From: Prevotellaceae bacterium
Lineage (GTDB): Bacteria; Bacteroidota; Bacteroidia; Bacteroidales; Paludibacteraceae
Length of the DNA: 11,348 nt
Direction: 5' to 3'
Assembly (NCBI GenBank): GCA_031290375.1
Contig: JAITNR010000215.1
Span: 1-11,348 of the forward strand
A program made the translations under genes and the position numbers. Positions 1 to 6,135 of the stretch are shown piece by piece (within the stretch, counting starts at the first letter, position 1; each line of letters opens with the position of its first letter). The notes under the pieces were generated by a model. It worked only from the letters and a program-made list of their open reading frames with translations, was not told the origin of the DNA and searched no databases.

Positions 1-193
1 ATTTTTTAAGACCAATTTTAGCCGAAAAAATACGATTTTCATTTTAGAAAAGCCCCCAATAAAATATTATGACCTGAAATTCAGCACTTTAAAATATCAA
101 TAAAAATCAGACACCATCCAATTTTTAGAAGTGCCCTTAATTTTTTCGATAAAATAACAAGAAATCTTGCTTGCTTAATGGTGGCAAATTTAA
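1..193. other. AT-rich upstream region, possible gene end at left edge
   Basis: No gene can be supported here. One plus-strand frame is open from base 2 to a TAA at 101-103 (33 codons rich in Lys, Phe, Ile and Tyr, ending LKYQ) and could be the tail of an upstream gene, but an open stretch this long is easily due to chance in DNA this AT-rich. On the minus strand an ATG at 42-40 opens a frame that runs off the left edge for 14 codons, which is even weaker. Neither resembles the C-terminus of MreB, the usual upstream neighbour of mreC. Confidence 0.2.
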
Positions 194-224
194 TTGAAAG
201 TTTAATTCATTTTTTGTACCTTTG
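194..224 (+). promoter_or_regulatory. Bacteroidota-type promoter of the mreC operon
   Basis: A -33 TTG (194-196) and a -7 element TACCTTTG (217-224) are separated by exactly 20 bp. This matches the TTG-N19-21-TAnnTTTG consensus used by the primary sigma factor of Bacteroidota. It lies 39 bp upstream of the mreC ATG, so it should start transcription around 231 and give a short leader. It is one of the two best promoter matches in the window, and it implies that mreCD-mrdA is transcribed independently of whatever lies upstream. Confidence 0.8.
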
Positions 225-263
225 CAGTTTGATTAACTCACTAAGCAATAACGCTCCAAACAA

Positions 264-1091
264 ATGGAAACCTTTTTAAAATTTTTATCCAAATATTATG
301 CGTTGCTGCTTTTTGTTTTGCTGGAAGCGGTTTCTGCATTAATAATTTTCAACGGCAGTGTTTTTCAAAAAAGTTTCTTTAGCAGGCTTTCAACCGAGAC
401 AGCTTCATTCTTTTACTCCAAGACAAACAATATTTTCGACTATTTTCACCTCAGAGATGTAAATGAAAGTCTGTCGGAGCAAAACACTTTTTTGCAACAG
501 AAAATCAAACATCTTGAAAGCCTCATAGAACAGGACAGCATAAAGTCAAATGTGCCTTCGGACACGTTACTTAGGTTCATTCCTGCAAAAATTGTAAGCA
601 AATCGGTAGATAAAATCAACAATTATTTGATAATCGACAAGGGCAAAAAGGACGGTATAAGCGAGGAAATGGGCGTAATCAGCAGTAATGGCGTGGTAGG
701 CGTGGTGCAAAATGTATCTGACAACTTTGCGGTGGTGATTTCTGTTTTGAGTACCAAGTTGAAAATCAGCGGCAAACTTCAAAATTCAAACTACCTTTGC
801 TCTGTTATCTGGAACGGATTTTCTCCTTTCAGCGGTATGGTGTATAACATACCTGAACATATCAAAGCCAAAATAGACGACAAAATAGTTACAAGCGGCT
901 ATTCATCAATTTTCCCCGAAAATATGGAAATAGGCACCATCAAAAAAATCACCCTCAACGCTACAACTGCTTGGAACGACTATAAAATACAGTATTCAAC
1001 CAACTTTATGACAGTGAGTTATGTAAGCGTGGTTGCCTTTTCTCAAAAAGATGAATTATCTCAAATCAAAAAAACTATCAGCGAACAATGA
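264..1091 (+). CDS. mreC: Rod shape-determining protein MreC
   Basis: MreC is a membrane-anchored periplasmic scaffold of the elongasome that links cytoplasmic MreB to MreD, RodA and PBP2 and activates PBP2. The 275-residue product shows the family architecture: a short cytoplasmic N-terminus, one membrane segment at about residues 11-29, a coiled coil at about 63-93 with regular Leu/Gln/Glu, then the double beta-barrel domain from about 103. That domain includes a GISEEMGVISSNGVVGVV block (131-148) and a FPENMEIGTI block (217-226), both typical of MreC. The ATG at 264 gives a sensible N-terminus and sits 33 nt from the inferred transcription start. Its stop overlaps the mreD start by 4 nt (ATGA), so the two are probably translationally coupled. 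Gene order with mreD and mrdA supports the call. Confidence 0.95.
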   Translation: METFLKFLSKYYALLLFVLLEAVSALIIFNGSVFQKSFFSRLSTETASFFYSKTNNIFDYFHLRDVNESLSEQNTFLQQKIKHLESLIEQDSIKSNVPSDTLLRFIPAKIVSKSVDKINNYLIIDKGKKDGISEEMGVISSNGVVGVVQNVSDNFAVVISVLSTKLKISGKLQNSNYLCSVIWNGFSPFSGMVYNIPEHIKAKIDDKIVTSGYSSIFPENMEIGTIKKITLNATTAWNDYKIQYSTNFMTVSYVSVVAFSQKDELSQIKKTISEQ

Positions 1092-1588
1092 AAGATTTTT
1101 TGTTTTATACGTTAATAGCAGTACTTTTAGTACTTTTTCAAATATTTGTGTTCAATCAAATACATCTGTTTGGCTTTGGCTGTATCTTTATTTATGTGCT
1201 TTTTATAATTTCCGCACCGCTGTCAATAAAGCCTGCGCCATTGGTGGTTATGGGATTTTTGCTTGGACTGTCAGTTGATATTTTTTCCAACAATTACGGT
1301 ACCAACGCCGCTGCAACGACGTTGGTCGCCTATATTCGCCCCAGAACAATCAGGCTGTTTTTCAGCAACTCGAAATTGGAGAACAGCGTAAAGTTTTTCA
1401 GTGATTTCACTCCCGATTATTATAAATATTTGATAACTATCATTGCAATACATCATTTTACCGTTTTTATGCTGGAGGCATTTACCTTTTCATTGATTTT
1501 GCTGGTGCTGCTCAAAACAGCTATCAGCACTGTCTCGACAGCAATTTTTATTTTTTTTATTCAATCATTATTTTTTAAAAAAAAGTAA
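1088..1588 (+). CDS. mreD: Rod shape-determining protein MreD
   Basis: MreD is a small polytopic inner-membrane protein of the elongation complex. It works with MreC to position and regulate the peptidoglycan synthase PBP2/RodA; its biochemical activity is not settled. The 166-residue product is very hydrophobic, with about five or six membrane segments (roughly 5-22, 28-46, 50-68, 112-134 and 136-164). It carries the GFLLGLSVDIF block (56-66), followed by a Gly/Ala-rich stretch, that is typical of MreD. It ends in a Lys-rich tail. Sequence is poorly conserved in this family, so position is the main support: it overlaps mreC by 4 nt and ends 3 nt before the mrdA start. Length agrees with other MreD proteins. 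Confidence 0.9.
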   Translation: MKDFLFYTLIAVLLVLFQIFVFNQIHLFGFGCIFIYVLFIISAPLSIKPAPLVVMGFLLGLSVDIFSNNYGTNAAATTLVAYIRPRTIRLFFSNSKLENSVKFFSDFTPDYYKYLITIIAIHHFTVFMLEAFTFSLILLVLLKTAISTVSTAIFIFFIQSLFFKKK

Positions 1589-1591
1589 TTA

Positions 1592-3469
1592 ATGCGGGAT
1601 AAATATAATTACAGAGTTTTGTACATAAAGTTTTGTGTTGGATTAGTGGCTGTGTTGCTGGTCGGGCAATTGATTAATCTTCAATTGATTAAAAACTACA
1701 GGCAACAAGCAGATGACAATGCCTTTTTTCGTAAAACTATTTACGCCCCGCGTGGACTGATTTACGATAGAAACGGTAAGTTGCTGGTTTTCAATCAACC
1801 TATTTTTGACATAGAAATAACCTTTAAGGTTTGGAATGAATTGCAAAAGAGCGACACTCCAATAGATACAACCCTGTTTTGCAAGACCTTAAATATTTCA
1901 AAAGAGTCATTCAAAACGCGACTGATAAATATTAAGGACAAGGCAAAAAACCCCGGTTATTCGTCTTTGATTCCACAGAGAATATTGACACAGTTAGCTC
2001 CGTCTGACGCTGCGGTTTTGCAGGAGGTATTGTGGAAATTTCCCGGAGTATTGATTGTTGACCGCACAATGAGGCAATACACTACCCCTAATGCCGCACA
2101 CGCTTTGGGCTCTATCGGTGAGGTGTCGAAAGAGCGGATAGCCCAGGAACCGAGCATCTATAAGCAGGGTGATTACATCGGCGTTAGCGGAGTGGAGAAG
2201 CAATACGAAGGGGAGTTGAGAGGCAAAAATGGAATGGAGATTTTTTTGCGGGACGTTAAGGGGAAAATTCAGAGCAGATACAAAAATGGCATTGAAGATA
2301 TTAGTCCCGTTGGCGGCAAAACATTGAAATTAACAATTGATATTGCTTTACAGGCTTATGGAGAATCACTGATGGCTAATAAAGTCGGCAGCATTGTTTG
2401 TATTGAACCGGCGACAGGCGAAATTCTGGCACTGGTCTCTTCTCCAACTTTCGATCCCTCTTCACTGGTTGGCAGACAACGTTCCAAAAACTATTCAAAG
2501 TTGCTAAATGACCCTTTCAAACCACTTTTGGACCGTCCCCTTATGGCTCGATACCCGCCCGGCTCTACTTTCAAAACCGTTAATGCTCTTGTTTTTGAGC
2601 ACGAGGAAATTGTCAATGTCAATACCCGTTATCCTTGTCATGCAGGCTTTTCTGTGGGCAGCTTTCGCCTGCGTTGTCATATACATTCTTCGCCATTGGA
2701 TTTACCCAATTCCATCGCAAGTTCCTGCAACGCCTATTATTGCTATGCCCTTAGAACTATGCTTGATAACAAAAAGTACGGCAACATTCGGAATGCTTTT
2801 CAGGAATGGGAAAAGGGCATTGTTTCCTTTGGTTTTGGGCACAAACTTGGGGTGGATTTTCCGAACGAAAATCGCGGCTCTATTCCAAATACTGCGGTTT
2901 ATGACAAAAAATACGGCAAAGGACGCTGGAAGAGCCTGAACGTAGTGTCTATCGCTATCGGACAGGGTGAAATCATATCCACTCCAATTCAGTTAGCCAA
3001 CCTTGCGGCAACCATTGCCAATCGCGGTTTTTGGATTCGTCCGCACGTACTCAAAGAGATGGAAGGCACGCCTCAGGATACAGCTTACACCAACAAACGC
3101 TACACTGTGGTTGAACCCGAATATTTTGATCCTGTAGTTCAGGGAATGCAGTGGGCAGTAAATGGTGGAGGAAGCGGCAGTACGGCAAGAATTGCCAGAA
3201 TCGATGACATAATAGTTTGTGGCAAAACAGGCACAGCCGAAAATCCGCACGGCAGGGACCACTCGATTTTTATGGCTTTTGCTCCAAAAGACAATCCGAA
3301 AATTGCCATTGCTATCGTGGTTGAAAATGCAGGATTTGGAGCTACGTGGGCTGCTCCTATTGTTTCGCTGATGATTGAAAAATACATCAAGGGCGAAATT
3401 TCCGAAAAACGCAAATGGATGGAGGAGAATATGAAAAAGGGAAATCTTATGCCTACAAAAGCGTATTAA
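1592..3469 (+). CDS. mrdA: Penicillin-binding protein 2, elongation-specific transpeptidase
   Basis: This is the class B penicillin-binding protein that cross-links peptidoglycan during lateral growth, working with the glycosyltransferase RodA and activated by MreC. The 625-residue product has one N-terminal membrane anchor (about 10-32). The pedestal/dimerisation region starts with APRGLIYDRNG (52-62), a class B PBP signature, and the transpeptidase domain runs from about 265 to 595. All three active-site motifs are present: STFK with the acylated Ser at 325, SCN at 378-380, and KTGT at 545-548. The domain should therefore be active and sensitive to beta-lactams. The length is normal and there is no frameshift. 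It starts 3 nt after mreD and closes the operon. RodA, which commonly follows in this phylum, does not follow here. Confidence 0.96.
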   Translation: MRDKYNYRVLYIKFCVGLVAVLLVGQLINLQLIKNYRQQADDNAFFRKTIYAPRGLIYDRNGKLLVFNQPIFDIEITFKVWNELQKSDTPIDTTLFCKTLNISKESFKTRLINIKDKAKNPGYSSLIPQRILTQLAPSDAAVLQEVLWKFPGVLIVDRTMRQYTTPNAAHALGSIGEVSKERIAQEPSIYKQGDYIGVSGVEKQYEGELRGKNGMEIFLRDVKGKIQSRYKNGIEDISPVGGKTLKLTIDIALQAYGESLMANKVGSIVCIEPATGEILALVSSPTFDPSSLVGRQRSKNYSKLLNDPFKPLLDRPLMARYPPGSTFKTVNALVFEHEEIVNVNTRYPCHAGFSVGSFRLRCHIHSSPLDLPNSIASSCNAYYCYALRTMLDNKKYGNIRNAFQEWEKGIVSFGFGHKLGVDFPNENRGSIPNTAVYDKKYGKGRWKSLNVVSIAIGQGEIISTPIQLANLAATIANRGFWIRPHVLKEMEGTPQDTAYTNKRYTVVEPEYFDPVVQGMQWAVNGGGSGSTARIARIDDIIVCGKTGTAENPHGRDHSIFMAFAPKDNPKIAIAIVVENAGFGATWAAPIVSLMIEKYIKGEISEKRKWMEENMKKGNLMPTKAY

Positions 3470-3587
3470 TACCAAAGTGATATATAAAAATTATGATAAA
3501 ATGAGATTGCGGGTCATATCCTAAAGGGCACAGGCGCCCGCAATGACGTAAATAACTTTGTATAGCGGACTTATTTTGTTTTGGTAT
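3469..3587. repeat. Palindromic intergenic element between convergent genes
   Basis: The space between the convergent mrdA and DUF721 genes is bounded by an 8-bp inverted repeat, ATACCAAA (3469-3476) and TTTGGTAT (3580-3587). Nested inside is a second one, TTGCGGG (3507-3513) and CCCGCAA (3537-3543), followed by TGAC. The inner part shares TGCGGGTCA and CCCGCAATGAC with the sequence at 10394-10414, so it is related to a dispersed repeat. The layout suggests a degenerate MITE-like or REP-like element. It may also act as a bidirectional transcription barrier, since no classic T-tailed terminator follows mrdA. The left arm overlaps the last base of the mrdA stop codon. Confidence 0.5.
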
Positions 3588-3594
3588 AAACGAT

Positions 3595-3900
3595 CTATCT
3601 GAAATGTATATTTTTAACGAGTTTTATTCCGTTTTCTTCGTTAAGACGCTGTATCAGGTTTTCTCTTTGCATCAGCAGATTTGAACGGAGCGGGGCAGAA
3701 CTAACCCTAATATAAAGGACTTGATTTTCGAGTTTGACGTCAGACAGATAGGCGTACAAAGTTTCCCCAAAAACCTTTGGAATGATCTGAAAAATCAGCC
3801 TCGATTCCAAATATCTGAAATAAATTTCGTCCCCAAATTCTGTTTTCAAGGAATTAAGTATAATTTTGTTAGAAATAGCTGTTGGTGTTTTGCGTATCAT
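3595..3900 (-). CDS. DUF721 (DciA-like) domain protein
   Basis: The 101-residue product reads as a small DUF721 protein of the Bacteroidota type: Lys/Arg-rich N-terminus, a predicted helix, then VLYIRVSSAPLRSNLLMQRE (about residues 61-80) and the ending IKLVKNIHFR. DUF721 includes DciA, which loads the replicative helicase DnaB in bacteria lacking DnaC. Whether this short form does that job is inference. The frame extends upstream to a GTG at 3948, but I chose the ATG at 3900 because the length then matches the family and because a TAAATTTG -7 element (3923-3916) lies inside the longer frame. It is transcribed on its own, convergent with mrdA, with VanZ 139 bp upstream. Confidence 0.8.
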   Translation of the reverse strand: MIRKTPTAISNKIILNSLKTEFGDEIYFRYLESRLIFQIIPKVFGETLYAYLSDVKLENQVLYIRVSSAPLRSNLLMQRENLIQRLNEENGIKLVKNIHFR

Positions 3901-3915
3901 ATTTATGGTGTTTTG

Positions 3916-3923
3916 CAAATTTA
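3916..3923 (-). promoter_or_regulatory. -7 element upstream of the DUF721 gene
   Basis: Read on the minus strand the sequence is TAAATTTG, matching the Bacteroidota TAnnTTTG -7 consensus. It is 15 nt upstream of the ATG at 3900, giving a very short leader. No TTG is seen at the expected -33 distance. It supports the shorter start of the downstream gene. Confidence 0.45.
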
Positions 3924-4039
3924 CATAAAATAATTGATAGTGTTTCACAGTATGCTGTTACACAACCCCAAAATTGATATAAAAGAAAGCCAAATCAAAT
4001 GCCTTGTTTTTAAACGCCAAGACACTGATGCAACAAGTT

Positions 4040-4432
4040 TTATCTTTTCTTCGCATTATTCATTATCTTTTTATACATCACTATTTTACAAACTATTATC
4101 CCGATAAATGCGCCAAGCAAATCGGCAAGCAAATCATACAAACTTGCAGAGCGATATGGCAAGAAAAACTGTATAATCTCGATAAAGGCACCGAAAAGGG
4201 TTGCAGCAAACATTATTATCAAAATTTTGAACATATTAAAAGTGCCCCGACTTACCCTGAATTTATCCCAAAAAATCGCCACCACCAACGTAAAATATAT
4301 AAGTAGATGAACAATCTTGTCGCAGCAGGCAACTTGTGCAACTTCCAAACCGTTTGTCGGCATTACAAATAAAACAAACGAAATAAAAGCAACAACAATA
4401 GAAAACGGGTATCTTTTTATAAAATTGAGCAT
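4040..4432 (-). CDS. VanZ-like membrane protein
   Basis: The 130-residue integral membrane protein has four predicted membrane segments (about 9-24, 40-55, 68-90 and 102-119). It has the conserved polar residues of the VanZ-like family: a DKIVH motif (38-42) entering the second segment, and the pattern E85, Q88, R94, D100 around the end of the third. VanZ from enterococci gives low-level teicoplanin resistance, but the broad family is of unknown function and nothing here suggests antibiotic resistance. The frame extends upstream to a TTG at 4513, adding a 27-residue extension with no family resemblance. The ATG at 4432 puts the first membrane segment right after a short basic N-terminus, so I prefer it. 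It lies downstream of deoC on the same strand. A four-Lys/Arg-rich tail ends the protein. Confidence 0.78.
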   Translation of the reverse strand: MLNFIKRYPFSIVVAFISFVLFVMPTNGLEVAQVACCDKIVHLLIYFTLVVAIFWDKFRVSRGTFNMFKILIIMFAATLFGAFIEIIQFFLPYRSASLYDLLADLLGAFIGIIVCKIVMYKKIMNNAKKR

Positions 4433-4491
4433 TTGTATATAAATTATAAAATTAGCCTTTAAAACATGCAAGTAAGTACAGGTAGATTGAT

Positions 4492-4516
4492 AATTTGCTT
4501 GTCTGACAAACAAATT
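4492..4516. repeat. 25-bp near-perfect palindrome downstream of deoC
   Basis: Two 12-base arms flank a single central T at 4504: AATTTGCTTGTC (4492-4503) and GACAAACAAATT (4505-4516), with one mismatch. It starts at the last base of the deoC stop codon and lies 60 bp upstream of the preferred VanZ start. On the minus strand no T-run follows, so it is not a canonical intrinsic terminator. It could be a weak terminator, a transcript 3'-end stabiliser or an operator for VanZ. Confidence 0.5.
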
Positions 4517-5382
4517 TAAAAATATTTTACTTCTTTACTGTAAATTTCCGACAATAAATTATTTGCCAAACGGCTCGCTCCAATTCTGAACAAACCATTA
4601 TTGAGCCATTCGTTACCTAAAATAGTTTCGACCAGAGTGTAATACTTTGCTGCCTCTTGGGGTGTAGCAATGCCGCCCGCCGCTTTGAAACCGATTTTTT
4701 TGCCTGTTTTGTCGCAGTAGTTTTTAATTGTTCGGCAGATGATATAAGCCGCTTCCAACGTAGCCGCAGGCGAAAGTTTGCCCGTTGAAGTCTTTATAAA
4801 ATCAGCACCCGCAGCAATTGCCACCAACGATGCCTTTTGAATTTGTTCGTCTGTCAGGATACCGCTCTCAATTATTACTTTCAGGTGTGCCTGACGGCAG
4901 GCATCTTTGATTTCAGAAATATCGTCAGCCGTCCGCTGCAAATCGTTGCTCAAAAAGGCACTTAAAGTCTGTACAACATCTATTTCGTTTGCCCCGTCTG
5001 CGACAGTCAGAGCCACTTCGGCAATTTTAGTCTCTATAAACGACTGGGAAGATGGAAAACCCGCAGACACCGCTGCAATGTTTATCCCGACTTGCAACGA
5101 CTTTTTTACGGTTTCAACAAAATTTTGATAGACACACACCGCTGCCACATTGTCCATATCCGCAAAGTACTTTGAAAAATCATTGACTTTCCGTATCATT
5201 CCAACAATTTTTTCTTCGGTATCTGTCGATTCCAAAGAAGTCAGGTCTATCAGCGAAAAGCATTTTCTATAAACATCTGCATTAATATTTTTTTCAAGAT
5301 TTTGACTTAAAATCTCATTAACTTTCTCTGCTATATTAACTTGGTCAAAATTAGCATAATGTTCTTCAATAAATTTATTCAT
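4516..5382 (-). CDS. deoC: Deoxyribose-phosphate aldolase
   Basis: DeoC is a class I (Schiff-base) aldolase that cleaves 2-deoxyribose 5-phosphate to glyceraldehyde 3-phosphate and acetaldehyde, the last step of deoxynucleoside catabolism, in the cytoplasm. With the ATG at 5382 the product has 288 residues. The TIM-barrel hallmarks are visible: the SAGFPSSQSF loop (106-115), ANEIDVV with the catalytic Asp135, DFIKTSTGK (194-202) with the Schiff-base Lys197, GFKAAGGI (231-238) with the second catalytic Lys233, and FRIGAS near the phosphate site (265-270). An in-frame TTG at 5409 would add nine residues, but the ATG fits better. It lies 47 nt downstream of dtd on the same strand, so the two are probably co-transcribed. 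No other deo genes are nearby. Confidence 0.95.
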   Translation of the reverse strand: MNKFIEEHYANFDQVNIAEKVNEILSQNLEKNINADVYRKCFSLIDLTSLESTDTEEKIVGMIRKVNDFSKYFADMDNVAAVCVYQNFVETVKKSLQVGINIAAVSAGFPSSQSFIETKIAEVALTVADGANEIDVVQTLSAFLSNDLQRTADDISEIKDACRQAHLKVIIESGILTDEQIQKASLVAIAAGADFIKTSTGKLSPAATLEAAYIICRTIKNYCDKTGKKIGFKAAGGIATPQEAAKYYTLVETILGNEWLNNGLFRIGASRLANNLLSEIYSKEVKYF

Positions 5383-5429
5383 TTTTATAAAAATATTCAG
5401 GTTTAACAATTTAGCATAAAATTATGATA

Positions 5430-5885
5430 CTAATATTCTCTATGCTTCGAGTCAATCCAAATTGTAACAGGTCCATCATTAACAAGCAACACCTGCATAT
5501 CAGCACCGAAAACTCCCGTGAATAACTTTTTACCAAGTTTTTCCTCGGCAACACGGCAAAACTGCTCGTAAAGGCCTCTGGATATTTCGGGTTTGGCTGC
5601 CCTGATATACGAGGGGCGGTTGCCTTTCGCTGTCAAGGCGTGCAGAGTAAATTGACTGACTGCCAGCAGATCACCGCCCACATCAAGCAGAGACAGATTC
5701 ATAACTCCATTTGGGTTATCAAATATTCTAAGGCTCAGCATCTTGGATGTCAGATAGTCAATATCGCTGTTTGTGTCGCTCTCCTCAATGCCGACTAACA
5801 CAAGCAACCCTGTTTCTATGGCAGCGACGAGATTGTTTTCGATTAAAACAGATGCATTTTTAACTCTTTGAATTAATATTCTCAT
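5430..5885 (-). CDS. dtd: D-aminoacyl-tRNA deacylase
   Basis: DTD hydrolyses D-amino acids, and glycine mischarged on tRNA-Ala, from tRNA, protecting translation from wrong-handed residues. It is a cytoplasmic homodimer. The 151-residue product is full length. It starts with the family's MRILIQRV strand and carries both active-site signatures: SQFTL (77-81), followed by KGNRPSY (87-93), and the cross-subunit NDGPVT (136-141) that acts as the chirality filter. The ATG at 5885 is confirmed by the conserved N-terminus. A 15-codon upstream frame overlaps this ATG by 4 nt (ATGA). The gene is followed by deoC 47 nt downstream, with which it probably forms an operon. It has its own -7 element at 5962-5955. 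Confidence 0.96.
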   Translation of the reverse strand: MRILIQRVKNASVLIENNLVAAIETGLLVLVGIEESDTNSDIDYLTSKMLSLRIFDNPNGVMNLSLLDVGGDLLAVSQFTLHALTAKGNRPSYIRAAKPEISRGLYEQFCRVAEEKLGKKLFTGVFGADMQVLLVNDGPVTIWIDSKHREY

Positions 5886-5929
5886 AATGTCGGTTCAAAC
5901 CCCAATCCGGCAGGCAAGGGTTTCTGCAT
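5882..5929 (-). CDS. Possible 15-codon upstream ORF of dtd
   Basis: Inside the inferred dtd leader, an ATG at 5929 opens a 15-codon frame (MQKPLPAGLGFEPTL). Its TGA stop overlaps the dtd ATG in the ATGA configuration used for translational coupling. It contains no run of one regulatory amino acid, so attenuation is not suggested. It has no recognisable family. A frame this short arises easily by chance, and the only support is the exact overlap and its position between promoter and gene. Confidence 0.2.
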   Translation of the reverse strand: MQKPLPAGLGFEPTL

Positions 5930-5954
5930 TTTCTTCGTATGGATTTTCCTTGTG

Positions 5955-5962
5955 CAAATGTA
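5955..5962 (-). promoter_or_regulatory. -7 element of the dtd-deoC operon
   Basis: On the minus strand this reads TACATTTG, a full match to the TAnnTTTG consensus. It is 69 nt upstream of the dtd ATG. No TTG is seen at the expected 19-21 bp upstream, so the -33 element is weak or absent. Together with the element at 6114-6121 it makes 5886-6135 a divergent promoter region. Confidence 0.5.
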
Positions 5963-6113
5963 CATAATTTTTCGCTATTTTCCTAATAAGGTCAAAATAC
6001 ATAATTTTAGAATTTTCATAATTCACATATTTAATGCCGCGCAATGTTACTCCATTATTCATTTTCAAAGCATTCCTGACCGGCAAAAGAAATTATATTT
6101 CAAAAAAAAACAT

Positions 6114-6121
6114 TATCTTTG
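6114..6121 (+). promoter_or_regulatory. -7 element of the gldE-like gene
   Basis: The sequence TATCTTTG matches the Bacteroidota -7 consensus and lies only 14 nt upstream of the ATG at 6136. Transcription starting about 7 nt downstream of it would leave a leader of roughly 8 nt, nearly leaderless. No TTG sits at the -33 position, where the sequence is A/T-rich. Confidence 0.5.
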
Positions 6122-6135
6122 CAAAAAAATATTAA

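Noticed and set aside
2508..2939. 143-codon plus-strand frame within mrdA in another frame
   Set aside because: It is fully inside the PBP2 transpeptidase region, whose own frame is intact and carries the active-site motifs.
2993..3475. 160-codon minus-strand frame inside mrdA
   Set aside because: It overlaps the transpeptidase domain containing KTGT. The product is rich in His, Cys, Phe and Ser with no domain, typical of an antisense frame.
4040..4513. Longer VanZ-like frame starting at a TTG at 4513
   Set aside because: The 27 extra residues are unlike the family and include no membrane segment. The frame would also cover most of the palindrome upstream, so the ATG at 4432 is preferred.
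5886..5920. Sequence reminiscent of a tRNA T-arm (GGTTTGAACC on the minus strand)
   Set aside because: No acceptor stem, D-arm or anticodon arm can be folded around it, and it overlaps the dtd leader.
5895..6086. 63-codon minus-strand frame upstream of dtd
   Set aside because: It starts at a TTG (first ATG at 6062), and the dtd -7 element lies inside it. Its product looks like no known family. The MazG-like pyrophosphohydrolase sometimes found beside dtd and deoC is not recognisable in it.
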